Source: E44-bin88 sp034419075
GTDB lineage: Bacteria; Chloroflexota; Dehalococcoidia; Dehalococcoidales; BS750m-G39
Direction: 5' to 3'
Length of the DNA stretch: 64,000 nucleotides
Assembly (NCBI GenBank): GCA_034419075.1
Contig: DAOULR010000016.1
Coordinates: forward strand, 14,779-78,778
The first letter of the stretch is position 1. Each line of letters opens with the position of its first letter. Shown here piece by piece: positions 1 through 8,551 of this stretch. The notes under the pieces were generated by a model. The model was not told the origin of the DNA, made no database searches, and was given only the letters and a program-made list of their open reading frames with translations. Made by a program: the position numbers and the translations under genes.

Positions 1-1
1 A

Positions 2-955
2 ATCTACATGTATTACGGCAACAGCGCCGCCAGTACTGCCAGCGATGGCGACGCCACCTTTGAGTTCTTCGATGACTTTGGGGATGGGGATATCTCGGAC
101 TGGTACCAATACGGCAGTGGGGTGGTGCAAATCGCCAATGACGGCGGCAACTACGTCCTGCTTAAAACGGCTTATAATGATTCGCATGGAGGCTATTCCC
201 TGTTTAACAATGGCGCTATAAGCGGTTTTGAGGCTGTCTTTAAGACGAAAAGGATAAACGAAAACGGCGGTGCCCAGAACCGATATGGGATAGAAAATGG
301 CAGCTTTAACGGCTATGGTTCCAGAATGTACGATTTCAATAGCTTGCCGTCAAATTTCGCCATAGAGAGAAGGACTGGTGGCTTGAGCACCAACCTGACG
401 GCAAAGAGTACTTCAGCTTACCAATGGGATAGCTGGATGACGGTCAAGTTTAGAAGATACGGCAGCACCCTTGAATTTGAACTGTATAATTCCTCAGGGA
501 GTCTGGTTGAGTCGATATCAACCTCCAATTCTTCATATAACAGCTTCGACAGATTTGTGGTGCATGGCGGCTATGAGTTCTACACTGACGATATAAGAGT
601 TCGCCAATACGCCTCCTCAGATCCAGTAGCCAACGTAGGTTCGGAAGAGGGCTTGTATATCTCCCCCGGCACCCTTGCCTCCACGGTGCTTGATACCGGG
701 CTATCGGGGGCCAACTGGAATTCCCTGTTCTGGAGTGAAATCCTTGAGTCGGCTACTGATATAACCTTTGAGGTAAGGGCCTCCGATAGTCTTAACGGCG
801 GTTATCCCGACGCCGCCTGGATTCCGGTGGGAGGTAGCTCTCCGGTTAGCTCGGGACTACCTTCGGGACGTTACATGCAGTGGCGGGTGACGCTAACTAC
901 TTCGGGTACAGCCAACACGCCAACGTTACAGGAGGTCAGGGTCTACTACTATTAA
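2..955 (+). CDS. DUF2341/LamG-like secreted protein, C-terminal part (5' end outside window)
   Basis: The frame is open from the left edge, so the gene is truncated by the window and the ATG at 8 is probably internal. The first residues (IYMYYGN, then a Ser/Ala-rich stretch ending FEFFDDF) resemble the junction where a DUF2341 domain ends and a concanavalin/laminin-G-like beta-sandwich begins. The rest is rich in Gly, Ser, Tyr and aromatic residues typical of extracellular beta-sandwich domains and ends in a possible second small beta domain (about residues 210-315). No anchor or sorting signal is visible at the C-terminus. The role is probably carbohydrate or surface binding outside the cell. 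The family call rests on pattern recognition and the substrate is unknown. Confidence 0.6.
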   Translation: MYMYYGNSAASTASDGDATFEFFDDFGDGDISDWYQYGSGVVQIANDGGNYVLLKTAYNDSHGGYSLFNNGAISGFEAVFKTKRINENGGAQNRYGIENGSFNGYGSRMYDFNSLPSNFAIERRTGGLSTNLTAKSTSAYQWDSWMTVKFRRYGSTLEFELYNSSGSLVESISTSNSSYNSFDRFVVHGGYEFYTDDIRVRQYASSDPVANVGSEEGLYISPGTLASTVLDTGLSGANWNSLFWSEILESATDITFEVRASDSLNGGYPDAAWIPVGGSSPVSSGLPSGRYMQWRVTLTTSGTANTPTLQEVRVYYY

Positions 956-1646
956 GAGGTTAGGGCAGATATTATTGGGGGAATCAGCTGAATACAAAAC
1001 CAGAGCACTTTTGCCCTCGTAAGTTACGCGGTTGTCGGTTAAACCTATGGTTTACCATTGCCGAGGTCCGCAATATATTATCCCAAAGCTAGTAAAAGGG
1101 CATTATCCTCATTAGAGCGGATTATATAGGTGTCCCGGCGGAGCCATTTCCCGGTCTCTGGTGGTAGCTATCAATGATTAGGGTTGACTATGGTATCTTG
1201 ATTTGTGATATTACCAGAGCTACAATCCCTTGAGAGGATAAATCCAATGTTAAGGAGGTTAAAAAGGATGAAACAAAGGGCACCTGCTTTACCGGATTCC
1301 CCAACCTTCCAACAGCTTTGGGATGCTCTTGGCTCAAAGCTAATTGAAGCCGCACAGGAGCGATTGCTTTACACTCGGGTCACTGTTATGACACACCGAA
1401 TTGAAATTGTACAATACTGACAATTGTGCAATGTTGATTTGGGGATTTATAATTATAAAGGCGGGATGCCACTTGCCCGATTGCAGCTGAGGCTACCCTC
1501 ACGGGAGGGGGAGGGACAAAAATTTAAACCAGTGAGGAAGAAACTTAGAACTCCTGGTACCTCAGTTTCCCCTGGCAGAGCCCGCCATTAGGAAATTGTA
1601 AATATATTGAATCGCTACTCCCTCTTCTCTAACACTTCGGCAAATT
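956..1646. other. Mostly non-coding stretch between surface gene and catabolic cluster
   Basis: Only one weak small reading frame (1268-1420) stands out. Just after it lie imperfect copies of an ATTGTRCAAT palindrome (about 1408-1434). A G/A-rich run occurs near 1500-1520. No promoter or RNA gene could be assigned. The region may hold decayed sequence. Confidence 0.4.
1268..1420 (+). CDS. Small hypothetical protein, doubtful
   Basis: A 50-residue frame starts at an ATG 9 bases after a good AAGGAGG at 1252-1258. The frame continues upstream to a GTG at 1205, but the Shine-Dalgarno site favours 1268. The product (MKQRAPALPD start, VTVMTHRIEIVQY end) resembles no family I know. It has no signal peptide or metal motif. 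It could be a genuine small protein or a chance frame in an otherwise gene-poor stretch. Confidence 0.3.
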   Translation: MKQRAPALPDSPTFQQLWDALGSKLIEAAQERLLYTRVTVMTHRIEIVQY

Positions 1647-2579
1647 CTAAAAGTTAACCTTGTCCCTCCCCTTAAGCTTGAGCATACTCCTCACTTCATC
1701 CGGCGTGGCTATCTCTCTCCCCATCTTCTCAGCCAGTCGTACTACATTTTCCACCAGCTCGGCATTGCCCTTGGCCAGAACTCCCCGCTTCACGAAGATG
1801 TTATCCTCTAGGCCAACCCTGACATGACCGCCAAGTATAATAGCCAGCGGCGCCGTGTTAAAGTAACCCAGGCCGGCACCTATGATTGACCACCGGTAAT
1901 TGTCGGCGCCGAGCAGCCTGTCGGCGGTCTGCTTCATAAACATCACGTCCTCAGGCGCCGAACCGATAGAACCAACAGCACCAGTGACAAACTGCAACCA
2001 GATGGGGGGCTTTATCATCCCCTGCCTGACATGATGGTAGATATTGTAGATGTGGCTGACGTCGTAGCACTCACACTCACTCCTAGTATCGTTCTCCTGC
2101 ATCGTCTTCAAGAATACTTCCAAAGAGACAAAGGTGTTATGCTGGATGAAGCTCTCCAGCTTCTGCAGATAGTCCTTCTCCCAGGGGTATTTGTAGTCTT
2201 CGTCTTTGTATCTCTGGTAAATACCACGAAGGCTTAAGCATATCGGCCCCATGTTGAAAGAGGCAAGCTCAGGTTTAAAGGTGGGAATAACCTCTATTCT
2301 CTCTTCTGGGGTCATGCCACCAGCGCCGCCCGTGGTCAAGCCGATAACCACGTTGCTGCGCTTTTTTATCTTGGTGATAATCTCTCGGAACAACCCCAGG
2401 TCTGAGGTGGGTTTGCCGTCTTTTGGGTCGCGGGCGTGAATATGCACCACCGCAGCCCCAGCCTCGGCCGCCTTTACCGACTCATCGGCAATCTGGTCTG
2501 GGGTTATCGGCAAATATGGGGTTTGAGTGGGCACGGTCAGACTGCCCGTAGGAGCGCAGGTTATGATCAATTTCTCCAT
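1647..2579 (-). CDS. BKACE (DUF849) beta-keto acid cleavage enzyme
   Basis: The 310 residues match the length of the DUF849/BKACE family, whose founder Kce cleaves 3-keto-5-aminohexanoate with acetyl-CoA to acetoacetate and an acyl-CoA. The zinc-binding HIHARD motif places His46 and His48 exactly where Kce has them, and the N-terminal IITCAPTGS strand is typical of this TIM barrel. It is the last gene of the leftward arm, about 50 bases after the saccharopine-dehydrogenase-like gene. AGGGAGA precedes the ATG. Family members act on many beta-keto acids (lysine, carnitine and others), so the substrate cannot be read from sequence. The neighbouring hydroxyacyl dehydrogenase is a natural supplier of a 3-keto acid. 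Confidence 0.88.
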   Translation of the reverse strand: MEKLIITCAPTGSLTVPTQTPYLPITPDQIADESVKAAEAGAAVVHIHARDPKDGKPTSDLGLFREIITKIKKRSNVVIGLTTGGAGGMTPEERIEVIPTFKPELASFNMGPICLSLRGIYQRYKDEDYKYPWEKDYLQKLESFIQHNTFVSLEVFLKTMQENDTRSECECYDVSHIYNIYHHVRQGMIKPPIWLQFVTGAVGSIGSAPEDVMFMKQTADRLLGADNYRWSIIGAGLGYFNTAPLAIILGGHVRVGLEDNIFVKRGVLAKGNAELVENVVRLAEKMGREIATPDEVRSMLKLKGRDKVNF

Positions 2580-2629
2580 TTTCTATCTCCCTAGAGCTGT
2601 AATTTTGCTTAACATATTTTCTATAAACT

Positions 2630-3778
2630 TCAGCACTTACCCGTGCGCGCATAGGTTTCCACGCTAGTATCCCGGAGGTTCAAGCCCCGCTCTTTCCAGT
2701 ATGCTAGCAACCGCTCGGCATCCAGGAAGGCCTCCGGACAAAGTACTCCCTTCTCCTTGACCTCCCCGCGGTAGAGCATCTCGGCAGCGAAGGCGCAGTT
2801 GTGGCCGGTCATGCCGCTGGGCAGCCCGGTTATGTGGTGGGTGTAGGTGACATCCTTCTCGCCTTCCTTACCCTTGATAATGAAAAATCTGTTGGCCGTG
2901 GTAAAGCGTTTCCTCTCCGTCTCCATGAGGGCTGAGTTGCTCAGCCCTTCGGCAATGAAGTCCCTGGGCACTATCGAGCTATCGCCAATTTTCACTGGTT
3001 CCGAGTCGGCGAAGCCAAGCTCAATACACTTTATAAACCAGTCATTAAGCTGAGAGGGCAAGCTGCATAGCTTGAAGACCACCGTCTTTACCCCCTTTAT
3101 GTATCGGGGCAGTGTCACTGGCTCCGGGTGGCCAAAATAGAAGGCTCGTTGTCTGCCGATTGGTTCACCAAAGTCTATCTCCTCCATGCCCCAATCATTT
3201 GGTGTTTGCAGCCGTCCATCAATAAACTGGAGGTTGGAATCCATTAAGCAATGGAAGATATGGTAGATGACAGCCCGGCCGAAGCCACCTCCCAGACCGA
3301 CCCCTACCAGTATACGGATTTCATCAACCTCATCGAGCTTATCGGCAGTATGCTTGATTAAAGCATTGCTGAATCCGGGACTGTTGCCACACCCCAGGCA
3401 AATGGACACCCCTGCTTCTTTGGCTACCTCATCAAGGGTTAATGCCTCTTGAATGACGTCGGCATCATCACAGATATCAATATAGTTGGTGCCGGCCGCT
3501 ATGGCCGCCTTCATGGGACTGATGCTGTATCTATAAAAGGGGCCGACACAGTTGATTACCAGCTCCTTGTCTTTCATCAGCCTGACTAGGGCTTCATAGT
3601 CAGTGACGTCGATTTCTTCCGCCCTTATCTTCTGGTTCTGGCGTAAGGAGGCCTCCAACCTGCTCCTGTCTATCACCCTGTCAGCCAGTATGACCTGGCT
3701 GACCTCGGGCTTGGCGATTAAGTCACCGGCAATGACGACACCGGACATGCCGAAACCACCGAGGATTAGTATCTTCAC
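2630..3778 (-). CDS. Saccharopine dehydrogenase-like NAD(P) oxidoreductase
   Basis: This 382-residue protein opens with a Rossmann beta strand and the glycine motif GGFGMSG (residues 7-13), followed by the saccharopine-dehydrogenase-family pattern in which VINCVGPFY and AGTNYIDICDD follow the nucleotide-binding half. Members include saccharopine and carboxynorspermidine dehydrogenases and many uncharacterised oxidoreductases. The GTG start lies one base after the stop of the upstream VOC gene, with GAAGGAAAAG as ribosome site, so the genes are translationally coupled. In this cluster it may oxidise or reduce an amino or imino intermediate. That role is inferred from context only. Confidence 0.8.
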   Translation of the reverse strand: MKILILGGFGMSGVVIAGDLIAKPEVSQVILADRVIDRSRLEASLRQNQKIRAEEIDVTDYEALVRLMKDKELVINCVGPFYRYSISPMKAAIAAGTNYIDICDDADVIQEALTLDEVAKEAGVSICLGCGNSPGFSNALIKHTADKLDEVDEIRILVGVGLGGGFGRAVIYHIFHCLMDSNLQFIDGRLQTPNDWGMEEIDFGEPIGRQRAFYFGHPEPVTLPRYIKGVKTVVFKLCSLPSQLNDWFIKCIELGFADSEPVKIGDSSIVPRDFIAEGLSNSALMETERKRFTTANRFFIIKGKEGEKDVTYTHHITGLPSGMTGHNCAFAAEMLYRGEVKEKGVLCPEAFLDAERLLAYWKERGLNLRDTSVETYARTGKC

Positions 3779-3779
3779 T

Positions 3780-4220
3780 CTATTCTTTTCCTTCTTGTAA
3801 AAGCTCGATTAAGACCTTATTGTCCAGCAGAAAAAAGGTAATTTTGGAGGGCTGGGTGCTTCCCGGCCTGAAGCTTCGGTCATAGCCCGCGCATTCCACC
3901 GGTGGAGACACCAGCTTAAAACCTCTCTCCACCAGCTCATCCACCACGCTATCAATATCGTCAACCTCGAAGCACAGGTGGTGTAGCCCACCCCCCTTTC
4001 TTTCCAGAAATTTTGTTACGGGAGAGTTATCGGAAAGGGGCTCCAACAACTCAATGTATATCTCATCTCCCTTTTCGGGAGCGATGAAGCTGGCCCTAAC
4101 CTTTTGGATGGGGTCCGATTCAGGCTGCGTCGCCTGCTTAAGACCTAGGCTGCGAAATACCTCGGCCAGCTCTGACAGGTGCGGGACAACCAGTCCGATA
4201 TGGTGCAACCTAAGCCTCAT
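3780..4220 (-). CDS. VOC-family protein, methylmalonyl-CoA epimerase-like
   Basis: A 146-residue vicinal-oxygen-chelate protein with two beta-alpha-beta-beta-beta repeats. Probable metal ligands are His7 (HHIG), Glu57 (YIELLEP), His80 or His81 (GLHHLCFEV) and Glu139 (LIELL), the pattern of methylmalonyl-CoA epimerase. The ATG overlaps the stop of the preceding VOC gene by 4 bases. Two different VOC genes in tandem suggest either a heteromeric enzyme or two steps on related intermediates. Epimerase, lyase or dioxygenase chemistry are all possible. No mutase genes are nearby to support methylmalonyl-CoA as substrate. Confidence 0.78.
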   Translation of the reverse strand: MRLRLHHIGLVVPHLSELAEVFRSLGLKQATQPESDPIQKVRASFIAPEKGDEIYIELLEPLSDNSPVTKFLERKGGGLHHLCFEVDDIDSVVDELVERGFKLVSPPVECAGYDRSFRPGSTQPSKITFFLLDNKVLIELLQEGKE

Positions 4221-4705
4221 GTGTTAACCCACGACCTCCAGACTATCTCAAAGATAATCCCCCCCACCCTTCGGGTGTCGAAATAGCAGGCCTTTATATC
4301 TCCCTTGTGAGCTTCCACGTACATTTCCGCTCTGGTCAGGGGGGCAAAACCAGCTTTTACGAATCTGTCGAACGTCTCTTCATAATCGGGGACCAGAAAA
4401 CCAATATGCTGCACGCCCTCGCCCTGAGCTTCCAAAAATTCCTTATGGAGTGATTCCCCCTCCAGTGGCTGGATTAACTCCAGCACGATATCGCCCCACA
4501 TGGCCTTGCCCTGCTTTAGCCTGAAAGAAGAAGGCTTCTCCCTAAACCATTGCCTTTCTGGCTTGAATTCGTACACATCAAAGGGGCCCAGCCCGAACAC
4601 AGATGAATAGTACTCCACCGCCTTTTCCATATCCCTAACCACCACACCTATATGTTCGATAGGAGGTAGGGAAAGCTTCTCTCTGAGCGCTTTGGTATCG
4701 TTCAC
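4217..4705 (-). CDS. VOC-family protein, second copy in tandem
   Basis: A 162-residue VOC protein with putative metal ligands His18 (IEHIGVVV), Glu76 (IVLELIQP), His100 (VQHIGFLV) and Glu153 (IIFEIVW). It has an insertion around residues 45-65 (rich in Phe, Trp and Arg) that its neighbour lacks, which suggests a different substrate pocket. It overlaps the next VOC gene by 4 bases and follows the aminotransferase gene by about 15 bases. The fold is well supported. The reaction is not, since the family includes epimerases, glyoxalases and ring-cleaving dioxygenases. Confidence 0.78.
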   Translation of the reverse strand: MNDTKALREKLSLPPIEHIGVVVRDMEKAVEYYSSVFGLGPFDVYEFKPERQWFREKPSSFRLKQGKAMWGDIVLELIQPLEGESLHKEFLEAQGEGVQHIGFLVPDYEETFDRFVKAGFAPLTRAEMYVEAHKGDIKACYFDTRRVGGIIFEIVWRSWVNT

Positions 4706-4720
4706 CTCTTCCTCCTCTCC

Positions 4721-6034
4721 CTATAGCCTGCTTATAGCGCAGTCGACGCACTCCAGCACCCTGTCCAAATCCGCCTCCGTGACGGCGCTGCAGACGTACC
4801 ACCTGCCACCCCACATAATGAGTACCCCTTCCTCGGCCAGCAGAACACGGAATTTGTTCTGCTTCTCCACATCCGCCTCCTTCAAATCCCGGACGCTGTA
4901 TACGATTTCTCTGTCTATGAACTGAAAGTAGAATACTCCCCTTGGCCCTTGGATGAGTGTTGGTATGCCGTGCCTCCGGCTAATCTCCTTCAGACCATTC
5001 ATCAGAGGCTTTTGGAGCTCGTCGACTTTCCGATAGTAGGCACCATTATCTTTTTCGAGGATGGTCAGACTGGCCAGAGAGGCAGCGATACCGAAGGGGT
5101 ACCCGTTAAAAGTCCCCGCCCCGATAACCCTCCTCTCGAGAAGCAGGTCCATAATTTCCTTCTTTCCGGCAACGGCCCCCATGGGCACACCGCCGGCCAG
5201 GGCTTTACCGAAGGTGGTGATATCGGGCGTTACGCCGAGCAAGCCCTGGGCGCAGTTAAGCGCTACCCTGAAACCGGTAATAACCTCGTCGAAACAGAGC
5301 ACAATGCCATACTTGGTGCATAGTTCCCTGACCTTCTCCAGGTAACCGGGCTGAGGTGGGCAACAACCGCTATTGCACATGATGGGCTCCATGATAATCA
5401 GGGCCACCTCTTCTCCATACCTCTCAAGGACCCTTTCTAAGATTTCTATGTCGTTCCAGGGCAACTTGAAAGATTGCTTGAGAGCTCCGGGATACCTGCC
5501 TTCGGTTACTAAGGGGTCTAAGTCGCTTTCCGCAGCAAAGGGCATACCGGTGGTCTTATCATTGACCACTCCGCCTAGGACATTATCCAGCCATCCATGG
5601 TAGTGCCCTTCGAAACGGATAAAATAGCGCCTTTTGGTATAGGCGCGGGCAAGTCTGATAACCAACTGAACCGCCTCGGTCCCCGAGAGGCAGAAACGGA
5701 CCTTCTCGGCGCAGGGGACATGCTGTATAAACTTCTCGGCTAGCTCCACTTCCATTGGGGTTTGGGCGGCGCCGGAGACCAGGTAGTAAAGGGTGTCCAG
5801 TTGCTCCTTTAAAGCTTGGATGTATTCCTGATTGCTATAGCCGAAGATGCCTGGACCAGCCCCGCACATGAAATCGATATATTTGTTCCCATCAACATCC
5901 CAGAGATAGGCTCCCTCACCTCTGATAATGAAATTGGGTTTTGCGCTTAATGGACTCCTAAGGTTGCTCTGTGGCCCTGGCATAACCTTCAGTGCCCGTT
6001 CATACCACTTCATGCTCTCCGCATTATTTAGCAT
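4721..6034 (-). CDS. Class III PLP aminotransferase, glutamate-1-semialdehyde aminomutase-like
   Basis: 437 residues of a fold-type I class III aminotransferase. SGTEA (118-122) binds the cofactor phosphate, FDEVITGFR carries Asp249, and Lys277 in TFGKALAGG is the Schiff-base lysine. The overall pattern resembles glutamate-1-semialdehyde 2,1-aminomutase, but the gene sits in a catabolic cluster with no haem genes. It more likely moves an amino group on a beta- or omega-amino acid than makes 5-aminolevulinate. Its position beside the oxidoreductase, dehydrogenase and BKACE genes fits deamination of a pathway intermediate. A true HemL role would need its absence elsewhere in the genome. Confidence 0.82.
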   Translation of the reverse strand: MLNNAESMKWYERALKVMPGPQSNLRSPLSAKPNFIIRGEGAYLWDVDGNKYIDFMCGAGPGIFGYSNQEYIQALKEQLDTLYYLVSGAAQTPMEVELAEKFIQHVPCAEKVRFCLSGTEAVQLVIRLARAYTKRRYFIRFEGHYHGWLDNVLGGVVNDKTTGMPFAAESDLDPLVTEGRYPGALKQSFKLPWNDIEILERVLERYGEEVALIIMEPIMCNSGCCPPQPGYLEKVRELCTKYGIVLCFDEVITGFRVALNCAQGLLGVTPDITTFGKALAGGVPMGAVAGKKEIMDLLLERRVIGAGTFNGYPFGIAASLASLTILEKDNGAYYRKVDELQKPLMNGLKEISRRHGIPTLIQGPRGVFYFQFIDREIVYSVRDLKEADVEKQNKFRVLLAEEGVLIMWGGRWYVCSAVTEADLDRVLECVDCAISRL

Positions 6035-6091
6035 ATTAGGCGCCTCTTGCCTTGTTCAGCTAACCTTTAAATCTCACCAGCGCTTAATATT

Positions 6092-7105
6092 TTATCCGAG
6101 TCGCATCTTCCTGAGATTGTCAGGGTAAAGCGCTTTAAGAATTCTAAGCATTTTAGCATCCCTATCCTTGACTGCTTTTTCGTGTGTACCGCCCTTGGCA
6201 TAGCTATAATAGCCCCTGCCCTCAATTCTTATCCTGTAGTCTACCATCATCTCTTTTATTACCTGCCGAACCCTACCCGGTCCCCATTCCTTTTCAAACA
6301 CTTCTGTGCTAGCCAGACGCTGCTCTTCGCTTCGATTACTGACTTGGTCAGCATAAGCCATCATAAACCGCTCAAAAAGTCCCTGCACCGGTAGACGGAA
6401 ACCAAAAGTAGTGCGCATCACCGTGTCGATATCTTCAGCGTTGGAAACGCCTTCTTCACAGAGCGCCGCAGCTTCATTGAGAACGGCAAACATCAGCCGT
6501 CCACCAATGATGGCATCTTTTTCCTTATCAATCTTAATAGGGACCTTACCTATTTGTTCCAGAAAGGCACAGGTTCGCGCTACAGTCTCCATAGAAGTCT
6601 CTAGGCTAGGCACCACTTCCACTCCAGGCACGATGTAGGGTGGGTTGAACCAGTGAGCCACAATAATAGCGTCCTTCCGTTCGCATAACGCTCCAACCTG
6701 AGAAGCTGGCAGTGGGCCACTGTTGCCTGCCAGTATAGTGTCCTTTTGGCTTATAGACTCCATATCTTTATAAAGCTTCTGTTTCAGCGGTAGGTTATCT
6801 GTGATGGCCTCAAAAACAATCTGAGCATTTTTCACCGCAATCGCCAAATCGGTGGTAGTCCTGCTTCGGGCTAACACCTTCCGCTTTGTTTTATCTGTGG
6901 CTAATCCTTCACTGATGAAAGTATCCACATGGGAAGCATTGAGAGATGTTGCCTTCTCTAAGATAGCTTCCCCTATGTCCTGCAGAATGACGTCATAGCC
7001 ACCGAAGGCACATGCCAGGGCAATACCCCGTCCCATACTTCCCCCACCAATTACCGCTACCTTCTTTACATTTTTTAGCCAGACTTCAACATCTTTAACT
7101 GCCAT
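6092..7105 (-). CDS. 3-hydroxyacyl-CoA dehydrogenase-family NAD enzyme
   Basis: A 337-residue protein with a dinucleotide-binding GGGSMG (residues 20-25) and the catalytic His-Asn pair in AHWFNPPY (His151, Asn154), followed by the helical dimerisation domain. The FNPPYIVPGVEVV version of the catalytic segment resembles relatives that oxidise free 3-hydroxy acids (carnitine or gulonate dehydrogenase) more than the FFNPVP of CoA-dependent HBDH. This is a motif-level inference. It is encoded in the leftward arm, and AAGGGGAT precedes the ATG. Oxidation of a 3-hydroxy acid to a 3-keto acid would feed the BKACE enzyme encoded downstream. Confidence 0.82.
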   Translation of the reverse strand: MAVKDVEVWLKNVKKVAVIGGGSMGRGIALACAFGGYDVILQDIGEAILEKATSLNASHVDTFISEGLATDKTKRKVLARSRTTTDLAIAVKNAQIVFEAITDNLPLKQKLYKDMESISQKDTILAGNSGPLPASQVGALCERKDAIIVAHWFNPPYIVPGVEVVPSLETSMETVARTCAFLEQIGKVPIKIDKEKDAIIGGRLMFAVLNEAAALCEEGVSNAEDIDTVMRTTFGFRLPVQGLFERFMMAYADQVSNRSEEQRLASTEVFEKEWGPGRVRQVIKEMMVDYRIRIEGRGYYSYAKGGTHEKAVKDRDAKMLRILKALYPDNLRKMRLG

Positions 7106-7219
7106 ATTAATCCCCTTACAAAGAATTTAAGAGTTTATTCAGTAGCTTATCCTCTTAACTCCTTTGGTTGTTATTTAGGAGGAAGTAATTAAGGGAACAG
7201 GTCTCTAAACCGCCTACTT

Positions 7220-8437
7220 TTATTTCGGGATAGTCTCCCATTCGGCACGCGCTTTCCTCAGAAGTTCAGGGCATACTAACAGATCAATTGTCGTCATTGC
7301 CATCGCCTTCGCTGAGTCCACCATTGCCTGATGAGCTATCTCACTTGCGGTTACCTTGGTCGCCGCTGGCGTATGCAGGGCGACATCAGCAGGAGCAATT
7401 GATACTAGAGGCTGGATTGCTGGTGTAACCATGCTAACATTACCCATATCTGTGCCACCCATTAGTTGGCCGGGTAGCTGCGGGACCGGGGCCCAGTCCT
7501 TGCGCACCATCTTCATGTTGGTATCGAAGAGTTCGGCCATAACCCTGTTACTGCGCTGTGCCCGGTATCTATTCTCCCAATCATAATGGTATTCGAGACT
7601 GGCACCCGTGGCCAAAGCGCCAGCCTTAAAGCAGTTAAGCACTCTTTCCAGCCGGTTCCTCAAATCTTCATCATCTATAGCACGGATATGGCAGTTGGCG
7701 GCTGTGTGATCAGGGATGACGGTGTGCTGCTCAATGCCACCTTTCGTAATACTGCCGTCTATTGCTGGGTATGGGGTTGCAATGCGCAGAGTGTTGAAGG
7801 CAGTAAAGGCGATAAGCATTGCGTCCTGTGCATTAATGCCTTTTTCTGGCTGCGAGGGGTGAGCTGCCTTACCGAAGTATTCAATTTTCAGTAGGATAAA
7901 GGCGACACTATCAGAACATGCCTTATCCTGGCCTGTGTTGGGGTGTATCATCATAGCAGCATCAATATCTTTAAAAGCACCGTTATTTATCATTATACCC
8001 TTGCCATTGCCTCCCTCTTCCGCTGGGGTTCCCAAAACAACCACCGTTCCGCCAAGTTCATTTATGACCGATGTTAAAGCGACCCCAGCACCAACTGCCG
8101 CTGAGCCTATAATGTTGTGTCCGCAGGTATGACCTAGGTCAGCCACCGCATCGTACTCTGCGAGAATAGCTATCTTCGGACCCGAGTTGCCGATGGTCCC
8201 TCTAAAAGCAGTATCAAGACCATAGGCCGGGTACTCAACAGTAAATCCAGTTTCTTTTAAATAGTCCGTGAGCACTTTAGAAGCCAGAAATTCTTTAAAG
8301 CAGAGTTCGGGATTATTGTGAATTTCTATGCTGATTTCTGTCAGTTTCTCTCCCTGCGCATCTATGCTAGCGATTACAGTGTCTTTTAGCCTTTGTATCT
8401 TGGTTGCGATACTTTCCTTAGTCATTTGGCTCTTCAT
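7220..8437 (-). CDS. M20-family amidohydrolase (AbgB/IAA-amino acid hydrolase type)
   Basis: 405 residues of an M20D-type metal-dependent amidohydrolase. ILAEYDAV is followed by GHTCGHN with candidate ligands Cys105 and His107, then TPAEEGGNGK with Glu140 and Glu141, and a lid domain near residues 190-300. It should hydrolyse an N-acyl or amide bond of a small molecule and release an amino acid or amine in the cytoplasm. A second M20 protein of the same kind is encoded at 52728-53909. A place at the entry of the catabolic pathway, freeing the amino substrate, fits the cluster but is inferred. There is no signal peptide. Confidence 0.85.
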   Translation of the reverse strand: MKSQMTKESIATKIQRLKDTVIASIDAQGEKLTEISIEIHNNPELCFKEFLASKVLTDYLKETGFTVEYPAYGLDTAFRGTIGNSGPKIAILAEYDAVADLGHTCGHNIIGSAAVGAGVALTSVINELGGTVVVLGTPAEEGGNGKGIMINNGAFKDIDAAMMIHPNTGQDKACSDSVAFILLKIEYFGKAAHPSQPEKGINAQDAMLIAFTAFNTLRIATPYPAIDGSITKGGIEQHTVIPDHTAANCHIRAIDDEDLRNRLERVLNCFKAGALATGASLEYHYDWENRYRAQRSNRVMAELFDTNMKMVRKDWAPVPQLPGQLMGGTDMGNVSMVTPAIQPLVSIAPADVALHTPAATKVTASEIAHQAMVDSAKAMAMTTIDLLVCPELLRKARAEWETIPK

Positions 8438-8551
8438 TTAATAATCTGTATTCAGTTGATAGTGACGCCCTTTTACCAGATGGTATGGTCTGGAGATATC
8501 GCCTTCACATCAAGTAGTAATTCCATCCCCCCGCGTTCACCAAAACCACCG

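Noticed and set aside
4721..6034. HemL, glutamate-1-semialdehyde aminomutase of haem synthesis
   Set aside because: The family resemblance is real but the gene is embedded in a catabolic cluster with no tetrapyrrole genes, so the gene symbol was withheld.
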